A stretch of DNA of 64,000 bases from Sphingomonas yabuuchiae (GTDB lineage: Bacteria > Pseudomonadota > Alphaproteobacteria > Sphingomonadales > Sphingomonadaceae): positions 124,001 through 188,000 of the forward strand of contig NZ_JACHNX010000002.1 of assembly GCF_014199595.1 (NCBI RefSeq), read 5' to 3'. The position numbers and the translations under genes are program-made. Positions 53,416 through 62,560 of this stretch are shown piece by piece. The notes under the pieces were generated by a model. That model was given only the letters and a program-made list of their open reading frames with translations. It made no database searches and had not been told where the DNA came from. Position 1 is the first letter of the stretch. Every line of letters starts with the position of its first letter.

Positions 53416-54870
53416 ATGCCCGAATTGATCGCCGTTGCCCTGCTCGCCCTATTGCTGGGGGGCGTGGTCGGCTGGATGGCCGCGCGGCGAAAGGCCGACG
53501 GCCTGGCCGCCGAACTGGCGACCGCCAAGACCCGTGCGGGGGAAGTGGAGCCGCTGCGCGTCGCCCGCGACGCCGCCGAGCGCGACCGGAGCGAAGCGCT
53601 TCAGGCGCTGGCCGAACTGCGCGGCCGCGCCGCCGATCTCGATGTTATCCGGACGGCGCGCGATGCCGTCGAGGCCGAGCGCAACGCCGCGCATCGCGAA
53701 CTGGCCGAGTTGCGGGCTCGCGCGCAGGAGCGCGAAACGGCCTATGCCCAGACGCTGGAGGCGCTGGGGCAGGCACGCGAACAGATCAACGCCCAGTTCG
53801 GCGAGGCCGCCGCCCGCGCTCTGGAAGTCGCCCAGCGCCAGTTTCTGGAACGCGCCGAAGCGCGCTTCCGCCAGTCGGAGGAGGCGTCCGGCCAGACGCT
53901 CAAGGCGCTGCTCGACCCGGTTCATCAGCGACTCCAGCGCTATGAGGAAGGCGTGCGCAAGGTCGAGGACGAGCGCCGCGACGCATTCGGCGAATTGAAG
54001 GGCCAGATCGAGGCGATGCGGATCGGCCAGGAGCGCGTCTCGGGCGAGGCGGCCAAGCTGGTCAATGCGCTGCGCAACGCTCCCAAGGCGCGGGGACGCT
54101 GGGGCGAGCAGCAGCTTCGCAACGTGCTGGAGAGCTGCGGTCTGTCCGAACATGCCGATTTCCAGACCGAGGTCAGCGTCGATGACGGCGAGGGCGGTCG
54201 CCTGCGCCCCGACGCTATCGTGCGTGTGCCGGGCGGCAAGGCGCTGGTGATCGACGCCAAGGTGTCGCTCAACGACTATCAGGATGCTTTTGGCGCGGTC
54301 GATGAGCCCGAGCGGCAGTTGGGTCTGGCGCGCCATGCCGCCGCGATGCGCGCGCATGTCAATGGTCTGGGCAACAAGAGCTATTGGAACCAGTTCGAGG
54401 ACGCGCCCGACTATGTCATCATGTTCGTCCCCGGCGAGCATTTCCTGTCAGCGGCGCTCGAGAATGATCCGACGCTGTGGGATTTCGCGTTCGACAAGCG
54501 TGTGTTGCTGGCGACCCCGACCAATCTGATCGCGATCGCGCGGACGGTTGCGGCGGTCTGGCGACAGGAGAAGCTGGCGCAGGAAGCGCGGCAGATCGGC
54601 GCGCTGGGCAAGGAACTCTATGCCCGCCTTGCCGTGATGGGCGGCCATGTGTCGAAGCTGGGCAAGAATCTCGATACCGCGATGACGGCCTATAACGCCT
54701 TTGTCGGCAGCCTGGAGAGCCAGGTGCTGACTAGCGCGCGACGCTTCGAGGCGCTGAATATCGACACCGGCGGCAAGAGCATCGACTCGCCACCCATCGG
54801 CGAACAGGCGGTGCGTCCACTGAGCAAGCTGCTACCGGTGGCGGATCTGGCCGAGGTGGAGACGGAGTAA
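53416..54870 (+). CDS. rmuC: DNA recombination protein RmuC
   Basis: The 484-residue protein has an N-terminal membrane anchor (AVALLALLLGGVVGWMAARR, about residues 4-24) and a long Ala/Glu/Arg-rich coiled coil (about 28-200). The RmuC nuclease-like domain contains ALRNAPKARGRWGEQQLRNV, LVIDAKVSLNDYQDAF and YVIMFVPGEHFLSAAL. RmuC limits inversions at short repeats in E. coli, and the domain is related to PD-(D/E)XK nucleases. No terminator hairpin follows directly; the palindromic repeat region starts about 30 bp later. Confidence 0.9.
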   Translation: MPELIAVALLALLLGGVVGWMAARRKADGLAAELATAKTRAGEVEPLRVARDAAERDRSEALQALAELRGRAADLDVIRTARDAVEAERNAAHRELAELRARAQERETAYAQTLEALGQAREQINAQFGEAAARALEVAQRQFLERAEARFRQSEEASGQTLKALLDPVHQRLQRYEEGVRKVEDERRDAFGELKGQIEAMRIGQERVSGEAAKLVNALRNAPKARGRWGEQQLRNVLESCGLSEHADFQTEVSVDDGEGGRLRPDAIVRVPGGKALVIDAKVSLNDYQDAFGAVDEPERQLGLARHAAAMRAHVNGLGNKSYWNQFEDAPDYVIMFVPGEHFLSAALENDPTLWDFAFDKRVLLATPTNLIAIARTVAAVWRQEKLAQEARQIGALGKELYARLAVMGGHVSKLGKNLDTAMTAYNAFVGSLESQVLTSARRFEALNIDTGGKSIDSPPIGEQAVRPLSKLLPVADLAEVETE

Positions 54871-54900
54871 GGTTTTTCCGTCAATCTGATCGACGTTCTT

Positions 54901-55102
54901 TCCCCTCGCCCCTCATAGAGGGGAGAGGGTTGCGCAGACTTGGTCTTTGCGAAAGCAAAGGCCTAGTCGAAGCTGGGTGAGGGGTGTTGCGCTCGCTCTG
55001 CGAGCGCGCGAGCCAAAGGCTCGCTCAACCCCTCACCCAAGCTGCGCTAGCCAGCACGCTGGCAAGCTCCGCTACCCCTCTCCCCTATCCAGGGGAGAGG
55101 GA
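54901..55102. repeat. Mosaic of palindromic intergenic repeats
   Basis: Between rmuC and pckA (331 bp without a gene) lies a patchwork of inverted repeats. CCCCTCATAGAGGGG (54909-54923) is a hairpin. GGGTGAGGGGT (54974-54984) pairs with ACCCCTCACCC (55028-55038) around a core of GCTCGCTCTGCGAGC-type sequence. The CCCCTCTCCCC/GGGGAGAGGG motif recurs at 54901-54929 and 55075-55101 in inverted orientation. The whole can fold into a large cruciform. It resembles the REP/ERIC-like units scattered in proteobacterial intergenic regions. No coding potential. Confidence 0.7.
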
Positions 55103-55166
55103 AGTGGGGGCGGTTGCCGGGTTGGCGATTATCTCGCGATAACTGGCATACCAGTTTCAAATGAAC

Positions 55167-55193
55167 GGGAGGCATTCTTATAGAAAGCCTCCC
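55167..55193 (-). terminator. Hairpin downstream of pckA
   Basis: GGGAGGC (55167-55173) pairs with GCCTCCC (55187-55193) across a 13-nt AT-rich loop, 9 bp after the pckA stop on the minus strand. It lacks a T-run, so termination may be partial. Confidence 0.4.
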
Positions 55194-55201
55194 CCGATCC
55201 A

Positions 55202-56809
55202 TCAGGCCGCAACCGTCCCCTTCGGCGCCGCCGCGCGAACGCCTTCGTCGACATGGTCGGCGAACTGCTTGAAGTTTTCGTTGAACAGGTCGACCAGCTT
55301 GGCCGCCGTCGCGTCATAGGCGGCCTTGTCCGCCCAGGTGTCGCGAGGGTTCAGGATCGCCGCATCGACGCCGGGCACCGACACTGGAACCTGGAAGCCG
55401 AAATTCGGGTCGGTCCGGAACTCGACCTGGTTCAGGCTGCCGTCGAGCGCGGCGTTGAGCAGCGCGCGGGTCGCCTTGATCGGCATACGGTTGCCGACGC
55501 CATACTTGCCGCCGGTCCAGCCGGTGTTGACCAGCCAGCAATCGACCCCGCCCTTGGCGATCCGCTCCTTCAGCAGGTTGCCATAGACCGAAGGATGGCG
55601 CGGCATGAACGGCGCGCCGAAACAGGTCGAGAAGGTCGCGTCCGGCTCGGTCACGCCAATTTCGGTGCCCGCCACGCGGGCGGTATAGCCGGACAGGAAG
55701 TGATACATGGCCTGTTCGGGCGTCAGCTTGGCGATCGGCGGCAGGATACCATAGGCGTCCGCCGTCAGCATCACGATGTTGCGCGGTACGCCCCCCATAT
55801 TGTCCTTCGACGCATTGGGGATGAAGTCGATCGGATAGGCACCCCGGCTATTCTCGGCCAGGCTGTTGTCGTTCAGGTCGAGCTGGCGCGTGACCGGGTC
55901 CATGACGACATTCTCGAGCACCGTGCCGAAGCGCTTGGTGGTCGCGAAGATCTCCGGCTCGGCCTCGGGCGACAGGCGGATCATCTTGGCGTAGCAGCCG
56001 CCCTCGAAATTGAAGACCGCCGTGTCCGACCAGCCATGCTCGTCATCGCCGATCAGAGTTCGGCTGGCATCGGCCGACAGGGTCGTCTTGCCGGTGCCCG
56101 ACAGGCCGAAGAACACGGCCGTCGAGCCGTCCGCGCCCATGTTCGCCGAACAGTGCATCGGCATCACGCCGGTGGTCGGCAGCAGATAGTTGAGCAGGCC
56201 GAAGACCGACTTCTTCATCTCGCCCGCATAGCGCGTGCCGCCGATCAGGATCAGCTTCTCGGTCATGTTGACCGCGATCACCGTCGAGGAGCGGCAGCCG
56301 TGGCGCGCGGGATCAGCGCGGAAGCTGGGCAGATCGATGATGGTGTATTCGGCGGCGAACTTGCGCAGCTCATGCTCTTCGGGACGAACGAGCATCGTGC
56401 GGATGAACAGATTGTGCCAGGCCAGCTCGGTCACGACGCGCACGCGTACGCGGTGCTCGGGCTGCGATCCGCCATACAGGTCCTGGACGAACAGGTCTTC
56501 CTTCTGGCCGAGCGCGGCGAAGAAATCGGCCTTCAGCGCGGCGAAATCGTCCGGGCTCATCGGCTTGTTGGTCTTGCCCCACCAGACGGTGTCGCGCGTC
56601 GTGTCGTCGCGGACCATGAACTTGTCCTGCGCCGAACGTCCGGTGTGCTCGCCCGTCTCGACGACCAGCGGACCGTCGGCCGACAGCTTGCCCTCACCGC
56701 GTGCGACGGCGGTTTCGATCAGCCGTGCGGTGACGAGGTTCCAATGCAGGGTGGCGCGGGTCTCGATCCCCTGGGCCTGCAGACCGATCTCCGGAATCCG
56801 TTCGTTCAT
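55202..56809 (-). CDS. pckA: Phosphoenolpyruvate carboxykinase (ATP)
   Basis: The ATG at 56809 follows GAGGAAG by 6 nt on the minus strand; the product has 535 residues. Kinase-1a P-loop [16 protein letters not shown] and the substrate and metal motifs ([26 protein letters not shown]) are intact. It converts oxaloacetate plus ATP to PEP, the gateway to gluconeogenesis. It is divergent from chvI across 210 bp. In Rhizobiales the same gene order occurs and ChvI controls pckA, so ChvI control here is a reasonable inference. Confidence 0.95.
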   Translation of the reverse strand: MNERIPEIGLQAQGIETRATLHWNLVTARLIETAVARGEGKLSADGPLVVETGEHTGRSAQDKFMVRDDTTRDTVWWGKTNKPMSPDDFAALKADFFAALGQKEDLFVQDLYGGSQPEHRVRVRVVTELAWHNLFIRTMLVRPEEHELRKFAAEYTIIDLPSFRADPARHGCRSSTVIAVNMTEKLILIGGTRYAGEMKKSVFGLLNYLLPTTGVMPMHCSANMGADGSTAVFFGLSGTGKTTLSADASRTLIGDDEHGWSDTAVFNFEGGCYAKMIRLSPEAEPEIFATTKRFGTVLENVVMDPVTRQLDLNDNSLAENSRGAYPIDFIPNASKDNMGGVPRNIVMLTADAYGILPPIAKLTPEQAMYHFLSGYTARVAGTEIGVTEPDATFSTCFGAPFMPRHPSVYGNLLKERIAKGGVDCWLVNTGWTGGKYGVGNRMPIKATRALLNAALDGSLNQVEFRTDPNFGFQVPVSVPGVDAAILNPRDTWADKAAYDATAAKLVDLFNENFKQFADHVDEGVRAAAPKGTVAA

Positions 56810-57019
56810 AAGAGCTTCCTCGTTCCCCAAGGCGGCGGGTCCTGACGGCCCGGCGCTGTTTCACCGCACGCGAATACGTATGCGTTGGATCGTCCCATAC
56901 GCCATTTGTTAAACACGTCAAACACGCTGTATGGCGAAGATGGTTGAGCCGTGTCTCACTTTGGCTTAACCGAGGGCCATGGCGGTCTTTTCGCATGACA
57001 CGGGTCCGGGGGCGGTCGC

Positions 57020-57727
57020 ATGACGGCCACTATTGCGCTGGTCGACGACGACCGGAACATCCTGACATCGGTATCGATCGCGCTTCAGGCGGAGGGTTTC
57101 GTCACGCGCGTCTATGCGGACGGCGAGGCGGCGCTGAAGGCGTTGATCGACAACCCGCCGGACCTGGCGATCTTCGACATCAAGATGCCGCGCATGGATG
57201 GGCTGGAGCTGCTCCGTCGCCTGCGTGAAAAGAGCCAGATTCCCGTCATCTTCCTGACCAGCAAGGACGACGAGCTGGATGAGGCGCTGGGTCTGGCGAT
57301 GGGCGCGGACGATTACATCGCCAAGCCCTTTTCGCAGCGGCTGCTGATCGCACGCATCCGGGCGATCCTGCGCCGGTCGGAATATGTCGGTGCCCCGCAG
57401 GGCACGCCCGCCGCCGATGTGCAGGGCCCGCTGACCCGTGGGCAGCTTGCCATGGACCCGGCGCGGCATCGTGTGACATGGAAGGGCGAGCCGGTCACGC
57501 TGACCGTCACCGAGTTCCTGATCCTCGAGACGCTGGCGCAGCGACCCGGCATCGTGCGCACCCGCAACCAGCTGATGGATGCGGCCTATCAGGACGACAT
57601 CTATGTCGACGATCGCACGATCGACAGCCATATCAAGCGCCTGCGCCGCAAATTCCGTCAGGTAGACCCTGAATTCGACGCCATCGAGACGCTCTATGGC
57701 GCCGGTTACCGATTCTCCGAGGAGTGA
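57020..57727 (+). CDS. chvI: Response regulator ChvI (OmpR family)
   Basis: The 235-residue protein has a receiver domain (acidic ALVDDDRNI, phosphoacceptor D53 in [10 protein letters not shown], Lys of [10 protein letters not shown]) and an OmpR-type winged helix ([34 protein letters not shown]). It pairs with ChvG immediately downstream. In other Alphaproteobacteria ChvI responds to acid and envelope stress and controls exopolysaccharide, motility and carbon metabolism. Its gene overlaps chvG by about 32 bp. Confidence 0.93.
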   Translation: MTATIALVDDDRNILTSVSIALQAEGFVTRVYADGEAALKALIDNPPDLAIFDIKMPRMDGLELLRRLREKSQIPVIFLTSKDDELDEALGLAMGADDYIAKPFSQRLLIARIRAILRRSEYVGAPQGTPAADVQGPLTRGQLAMDPARHRVTWKGEPVTLTVTEFLILETLAQRPGIVRTRNQLMDAAYQDDIYVDDRTIDSHIKRLRRKFRQVDPEFDAIETLYGAGYRFSEE

Positions 57728-59261
57728 AGCCCCCGACCTGGCGTTGCGCTGGTCGGGTCAGATTTCGCTGACCCAGCGGATTCTGGCGCTCAACATCTTT
57801 GCGCTGCTGCTGCTGGCGGGCGGGTTTTTCTATCTGGATTCCTATCGCGCCCGGCTGCTCGACAACCGGGAGGCCCAGTCGCTGCGCGAAGTGCGGCTGA
57901 TGGGCGAGGCGCTGAGTTCGGTACGCAGCGAGGAGCGCGACCTGCTTGTCGTCCGGCTGGCGCGCGATACGGGCGGGCGCATCCGGCTGTTCGATGCCGC
58001 CGGGCGACTGGTCGCGGACAGCCGGGCGCTGGGTGTTCGCAACGTCGTGCTCCGCGATCCGGACAAGCAGGATTGGGGGCAGGCGATCGCCCGCTTCCTG
58101 GACGCCGGGATCGACACCGTGGTCGGCGCGGCCCGGCCGCCGCTCTATCGCGAGCGTCGCGGCGGTGCCGAATGGCCGGACGTCCGTGCGGCGCGGGACG
58201 GACGTGTCTCCGCCTCGGTCTGGCGTGCGCCCGATCGCACGCCGGTCATCACCGCCGCCGCGCCGCTGCCGAGCGGTGGGGCGCTCATGGCGACCGAGAA
58301 TGCGCGCTTCATCACCGAGACGGTTCGGATCGAACGGTTCCGTTTGAGCGTGTTGCTGGCGCTGGTGGCGCTGATTTCGGTGCTGTTGTCGCTGTTCCTG
58401 GCGCGGACCATCGTCCGCCCGTTGCGGCGGCTGGCGCGCGCGGCGGTGCGGGTTCGGCTGGGCCGGGCGCGGGAAGTCGTGGTGCCGCGTCTGCCCGATC
58501 GTCGCGACGAACTGGGGATGCTGGCCCGCGCGCTGTCCGACATGAGCCTGGCGCTGCGTGCCCGGATCGACGCGACCGAGGCCTTTGCGGCGGACGTGAC
58601 GCACGAGTTGAAGAACCCGCTCGCTTCGCTCCGCTCCGCCGTTGACACGCTGGAGACGGTCCACAACCCGGATCTCCAGGCGCAGTTGCTGGCGATCGTT
58701 CGCGACGATGTGCGGCGCCTCGATCGGCTGATCACCGACATTTCTGATGCCTCGCGGCTCGATGCCCAGCTGAGCCGGGCCAAGTTCGATCCCGTGGATC
58801 TGAATGCGCTTCTCGCCGGGCTGATCGCGCAGCGCGAGGCACGCGGGGTCGAACGGGGCATCCGCCTTCGTTTTGATTCGACAGAGCCGGGCCCGGCCAT
58901 GGTGTCCGGCGAGGGTGCACGGTTGGAGCGGGTGTTTGAGAACCTCATCGACAATGCCCTATCCTTTTCCCCCGACGAGGCGGTGGTCGCGATCAGCCTT
59001 GCGGGTGAGCCGGATGATTGGGTCGTGCGGGTCGAGGACGAGGGGCCGGGCGTGCCGGAGGAGGCGCGCGAAGCGATCTTCCGTCGCTTCCACTCGATCC
59101 GTCCGAGCTCGGAGAATTTCGGACGCCATTCCGGGCTGGGCCTCGCCATCGCCCGGACCATCGTCGAGGCGCATCAGGGGCGCATCCATGTCGAGTCGCG
59201 CGAGGACCGGATGAGCGGAGCGCGCTTCGTGGTGCGCCTGCCGCTGGCTGCGATCGTCTGA
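57696..59261 (+). CDS. chvG: Sensor histidine kinase ChvG
   Basis: The 521-residue protein starts at an ATG that overlaps the end of chvI. It has two membrane segments (about residues 27-50 and 211-235) that enclose a periplasmic sensor domain (ExoS/ChvG type). HAMP follows ([15 protein letters not shown]), then HisKA with H303 in [16 protein letters not shown], and HATPase with the N box [12 protein letters not shown] and [13 protein letters not shown]. It phosphorylates ChvI. The hprK start overlaps its stop. Confidence 0.92.
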   Translation: MAPVTDSPRSEAPDLALRWSGQISLTQRILALNIFALLLLAGGFFYLDSYRARLLDNREAQSLREVRLMGEALSSVRSEERDLLVVRLARDTGGRIRLFDAAGRLVADSRALGVRNVVLRDPDKQDWGQAIARFLDAGIDTVVGAARPPLYRERRGGAEWPDVRAARDGRVSASVWRAPDRTPVITAAAPLPSGGALMATENARFITETVRIERFRLSVLLALVALISVLLSLFLARTIVRPLRRLARAAVRVRLGRAREVVVPRLPDRRDELGMLARALSDMSLALRARIDATEAFAADVTHELKNPLASLRSAVDTLETVHNPDLQAQLLAIVRDDVRRLDRLITDISDASRLDAQLSRAKFDPVDLNALLAGLIAQREARGVERGIRLRFDSTEPGPAMVSGEGARLERVFENLIDNALSFSPDEAVVAISLAGEPDDWVVRVEDEGPGVPEEAREAIFRRFHSIRPSSENFGRHSGLGLAIARTIVEAHQGRIHVESREDRMSGARFVVRLPLAAIV

Positions 59262-59689
59262 TGTGTGAGCTCATTCATGCCACCTGCGTGACGATCGGCG
59301 GAACTGGCGTGATGCTGCGCGGTCCGTCGGGGACCGGAAAATCCGATCTGGCGCTGCGCTTGATCGACCGGGGAGCGGTGCTGATCGGGGACGATTATGT
59401 CGAGGCGGCGGCCAGGGACGGCACTTTGCATGTCACCGTGCCGGAGCGGATCGCCGGACTGATCGAGGTTCGGGGCGTCGGCATCCTGCCTTTTCCGTAC
59501 CGGGCCAGCGCGACCATCGGCCTCGTCGTCGAACTGCATGTCGACTCGGATGCCGAAGAACGTCTGCCCGAGGCACGACAGACCGTGATCGCGGGCGTCT
59601 CACTCCCTATATACAGGCTTAATCCGCGTCCCGCTTCGGCCCCGATCAAGGTCGAGTTGCTGGCGTCTCGCCTCAAGGAATGCCCGTAA
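59261..59689 (+). CDS. hprK: Minimal HPr kinase/phosphorylase (C-terminal domain only)
   Basis: The ATG overlaps the chvG stop by one base. The 142-residue product corresponds only to the catalytic half of Firmicute HprK: Walker A GPSGTGKSDLAL (about residues 22-33), LIGDDYVEA, EVRGVGILPF. It lacks the N-terminal domain and parts of the C-terminal helices. This short form is normal in Alphaproteobacteria and phosphorylates a Ser of HPr. Position in the operon with EIIA and HPr supports this. Confidence 0.88.
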   Translation: MCELIHATCVTIGGTGVMLRGPSGTGKSDLALRLIDRGAVLIGDDYVEAAARDGTLHVTVPERIAGLIEVRGVGILPFPYRASATIGLVVELHVDSDAEERLPEARQTVIAGVSLPIYRLNPRPASAPIKVELLASRLKECP

Positions 59690-60600
59690 TGGACCGAAAA
59701 CGTATCTTGCTGGTGACCGGCATGTCCGGGGCCGGGACCTCAACCACGCTCAAGACGCTAGAAGATTTGGGCTGGGAGGTGGTCGACAATCTGCCGCTCT
59801 TCCTGCTGAACGGTCTGCTGGAGGCCGCGCCGCCCCAGGGCATGGAGGGCAAGAACCGGCCGCTGGCGATCAGCATCGGCGTGCGGACCCGCGACTTCGC
59901 GCCCGACCAGATCACCCAGAGCATACGGCGTCTGAACGAGCGCCCCAATCTGGCCATCGAGACGCTGTTCCTGAATTGCGGCGGCGCAGAGTTGAAGCGC
60001 CGCTATGCCGAGACGCGGCACCGCCATCCGCTGGCGATGGATCGGGCCGCCGATGACGGCATCGCGCATGAGCGCGCCCTGTTGGCCCCGGTCCGCGACA
60101 TGGCGGACCGTCTGCTCGACACAACCAACATGACCAGCAATGACCTCGGCAACTGGCTGCGCGCCAATTACGCAGTCGACGGCCTGAGCGAGCCGGTGCT
60201 GACGGTCATGTCCTTCGGCTTTTCCAAGGGGCTGCCTCGCAACGCCGACCTGGTCTTCGACATGCGTTTCCTGCGCAACCCGCACTGGTCGGCTGAGCTG
60301 CGTCCCGGCACCGGGTTGGACAAGGGGGTCATCGACTATATCCGGCATGATCCGGCCTATGAGACGGCCGTGGGGCAGATCGAGACGCTGCTCGAAACGC
60401 TGGTGCCGCGTTATATCGCGAGCGGGAAATCCTACATCACCATCGCGATAGGCTGTACCGGCGGGAGACACCGATCGGTCCATGTCGCCGAACGCATCGC
60501 GGGACGGTTGCGCCAGAGCGGTTTTTCCCCCACGGTGGTGCATCGTGATTTGGGTGCCGTGCCGAAAGACTCTTTGGAAGCCAGGCCGGCCAAACAATGA
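59689..60600 (+). CDS. rapZ: RNase adapter protein RapZ (YvcJ family), with altered P-loop
   Basis: I start at the ATG at 59689 (AAGGA 8 nt upstream; it overlaps the hprK stop); an ATG at 59680 is possible. The roughly 303-residue protein has the family N-terminal P-loop domain (TGMSGAGTSTTLKTLEDLG) and C-terminal domain (AIGCTGGRHRSVHVAERIA). In the Walker A motif the usual Lys is Thr: G11-M-S-G-A-G-T17-S18. The C-terminal GCTGGxHRS motif, used for RNA/metabolite binding in E. coli RapZ, is intact. In enterobacteria RapZ controls GlmS via sRNA decay; here it is in the PTS operon, and its target is unknown. Confidence 0.9.
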   Translation: MDRKRILLVTGMSGAGTSTTLKTLEDLGWEVVDNLPLFLLNGLLEAAPPQGMEGKNRPLAISIGVRTRDFAPDQITQSIRRLNERPNLAIETLFLNCGGAELKRRYAETRHRHPLAMDRAADDGIAHERALLAPVRDMADRLLDTTNMTSNDLGNWLRANYAVDGLSEPVLTVMSFGFSKGLPRNADLVFDMRFLRNPHWSAELRPGTGLDKGVIDYIRHDPAYETAVGQIETLLETLVPRYIASGKSYITIAIGCTGGRHRSVHVAERIAGRLRQSGFSPTVVHRDLGAVPKDSLEARPAKQ

Positions 60601-60609
60601 TGGATATGC

Positions 60610-61026
60610 GTGTCTGACATGATCGGTCTGGTTCTGGTGACGCACGGGCGGCTCGCCGATGAGTTCGTGACCGCGATGATACATGTGGTCGGCCCGCAGG
60701 AGCGGATCGCCACCATCGCGATCGGGCCGGAGGATGACATGGAGGAGCGGCGTGCCGACATCGCCGCCGCCATCGCCACCGTCGATGCCGGGCGCGGCGT
60801 GATCGTCCTGACCGACCTGTTCGGGGGAACGCCGTCCAACCTCGCCATCTCGTTGATGGAGCGGGGCCGGGTCGAAGTGATTGCGGGAATGAACCTGCCC
60901 ATGCTGATCCGGCTGGGCTCGGCGCGCAAGTCGATGCAGGTCGTCGATGCCGTCGCCGCCGCGCGCGAGGCGGGGCGCAAATATATCTCGGTCGCGTCCG
61001 AAGTGCTGGGCGAGGCCGCCGCATGA
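60610..61026 (+). CDS. PTS EIIA component, mannose/fructose family (EIIA-Man)
   Basis: The frame starts at a GTG (60610), with an ATG at 60619 also possible; about 138 residues. The mannose-type EIIA fold is clear: VLVTHGRLADEFV with phosphoacceptor H12 (from the GTG), then VLTDLFGGTPSNLAI. No EIIB/C/D sugar transporters are present, so it belongs to a regulatory phosphotransfer chain as in other Alphaproteobacteria. It is coupled to HPr by a 4-nt overlap. Confidence 0.9.
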   Translation: MSDMIGLVLVTHGRLADEFVTAMIHVVGPQERIATIAIGPEDDMEERRADIAAAIATVDAGRGVIVLTDLFGGTPSNLAISLMERGRVEVIAGMNLPMLIRLGSARKSMQVVDAVAAAREAGRKYISVASEVLGEAAA

Positions 61027-61295
61027 CGGAGCAGACGCGATCCGTCCTGATCACCAACCGCCGGGGCCTTCATGCGCGTGCCAGCGCCAAGTTCGTGACG
61101 CTCGCCTCGACCCAGCCCTGCGAAGTGCGGGTGGCCAAGGACGGTAGCACGGTGACGGGCACGTCGATCATGGGCCTGATGATGCTGGGTGCCGCGATGG
61201 GCGACACCATCACGATCAGCGCGGCGGGTGACGGCGCGGGCGAGACGGTGGAAGCGCTGGCCGCGCTGGTGGAAGCGAAGTTCGGCGAAGACTGA
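61023..61295 (+). CDS. Phosphocarrier protein HPr
   Basis: The 90-residue protein has the HPr active site RRGLHARASAKFV with H17 and the regulatory Ser segment STVTGTSIMGLMMLGA. The Ser before IMGLMML is the HprK target in other bacteria. It receives phosphate from EI (not in this window) and passes it to EIIA. It starts in the ATGA overlap with the EIIA gene. The name ptsH or npr depends on usage. Confidence 0.93.
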   Translation: MTEQTRSVLITNRRGLHARASAKFVTLASTQPCEVRVAKDGSTVTGTSIMGLMMLGAAMGDTITISAAGDGAGETVEALAALVEAKFGED

Positions 61296-62095
61296 TGCCC
61301 CGGGAAATTACTGCTTACTCCAACCCGCTGATCAAGTGGGCCCGCGATCTGCGCGACAAGCGTCATCGCAAGCAATCCCGCCAGTTCCTGGCGGAAGGCC
61401 TGCGCATCCTGACCGAGGCGCGCGAGACGGGGCGGCTGCCGACCCTGTTATTCTATGCTCGGCCGTCGGCGGGCCATCCGCTGGTCCGTGACCTGATCGA
61501 GGCGGTCGAGGCGTCGGAGGGCGAGGCGATCGAGACGACGCCGGACATCCTGTCGAAGCTGTCGGGCAAGGACAATCCGCAGGCGGTCGTCGGCGTGTTC
61601 GAGGAGTTGGGCGTCACGCTCGACGAGTTGGACCGCAATGCATCCGGTATCTGGCTGGTCGCCGAGCGTCTGCGCGATCCGGGCAATCTGGGGACCATCC
61701 TGCGCACCGGCGATGCGGTGGGGGCAGGGGGGCTGATCCTGATCGGCGAATGCGTCGATCCCTTTTCCGTCGAGGCAGTGCGGGCCAGCATGGGCGCGCT
61801 GTTCACCGTGCCGATCGTGCGAACCGAGTGGCAGCCTTTCCTCGACTGGCTACGGCAGGGGCCGGGTCAGCTAGTCGGGCTCAGCCTCGATACCGACTCG
61901 GATTATCGCGCCGCACGCTATGCCGCGCCGACCTTCCTGCTGACCGGCAACGAGGCGCAGGGAATGCCGCCCGAATATGCCAAGGCCTGTGACACGCTGG
62001 TCAAGATTCCGATGCTGGGCAAGGCCGACAGCCTGAACGCGGCCGTGGCGACGGCAGTCATGGCCTATGAGGTGCTGGCCCAACAGCGCGGCTGA
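61295..62095 (+). CDS. TrmH/SpoU family RNA 2'-O-methyltransferase
   Basis: The ATG overlaps the HPr stop codon. The 266-residue protein has an N-terminal substrate-binding domain and the SPOUT domain with its three motifs: LRDPGNLGTILRTGDAVGAG, LTGNEAQGMP and IPMLGKADSLNAAVATAV. It methylates ribose in rRNA or tRNA; the target cannot be told from sequence (RlmB/TsnR-like). Its link to the PTS operon is probably just co-transcription. Confidence 0.88.
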   Translation: MPREITAYSNPLIKWARDLRDKRHRKQSRQFLAEGLRILTEARETGRLPTLLFYARPSAGHPLVRDLIEAVEASEGEAIETTPDILSKLSGKDNPQAVVGVFEELGVTLDELDRNASGIWLVAERLRDPGNLGTILRTGDAVGAGGLILIGECVDPFSVEAVRASMGALFTVPIVRTEWQPFLDWLRQGPGQLVGLSLDTDSDYRAARYAAPTFLLTGNEAQGMPPEYAKACDTLVKIPMLGKADSLNAAVATAVMAYEVLAQQRG

Positions 62096-62104
62096 TCGGC
62101 CGGT

Positions 62105-62560
62105 TCAGGCCTCCGGCTCGATCGGCTCGACCAGCAGCGTGCCGCCATCGACATGGGCGATCCTTAAACGCGTCCCGCTGACCGTATCGGGCCCGCGCAC
62201 CGGCCATTCGCCGTCACCCAGCCGGGCGCGGCCCTCGCCACCAATAATCGGGGTGGTGACGGTGACGATCTGCCCGCGCAGCCGCCGGGCGGGTTCGTTG
62301 AGGACGGGGGCATCGCTTTCCACCGGAAAGTCGCGATACCAGCGCCGCCCGATGACAACGCACACCACGCTCCAGACCGCAAAATCGGCCAGTTGCAGAC
62401 CGACCGGTAAGTCCGGCAGCGCCCAGGTCGTCAGCGCGGTTACGCCCGCGGCCACGGCAAGAAAGACCAGGAATACACCCGGCACCAGCAATTCGGCGAT
62501 CCCGAGCGCCAAGGCCCCCGCCAGCCAGAGTGCGGCGGGGTCGAGGTCTCCGATCGTCAT
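62105..62560 (-). CDS. NfeD family membrane protein
   Basis: The 151-residue protein has two or three N-terminal membrane segments (ALWLAGALALGIAELLVPG, FLVFLAVAAGVTALT) and a C-terminal OB-fold (RGQIVTVTTPIIGGEGRARL, VEPIEPE). NfeD proteins partner with SPFH/stomatin-like proteins; here the stomatin gene overlaps the nfeD start by 4 nt, a standard pair. Likely involved in membrane microdomain organisation or protein quality control. Confidence 0.87.
   Translation of the reverse strand: MTIGDLDPAALWLAGALALGIAELLVPGVFLVFLAVAAGVTALTTWALPDLPVGLQLADFAVWSVVCVVIGRRWYRDFPVESDAPVLNEPARRLRGQIVTVTTPIIGGEGRARLGDGEWPVRGPDTVSGTRLRIAHVDGGTLLVEPIEPEA

Noticed and set aside
54901..55102. CRISPR-like array
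   Set aside because: The repeated modules are palindromic, inverted and irregularly spaced, without uniform spacers, and no cas genes are present.
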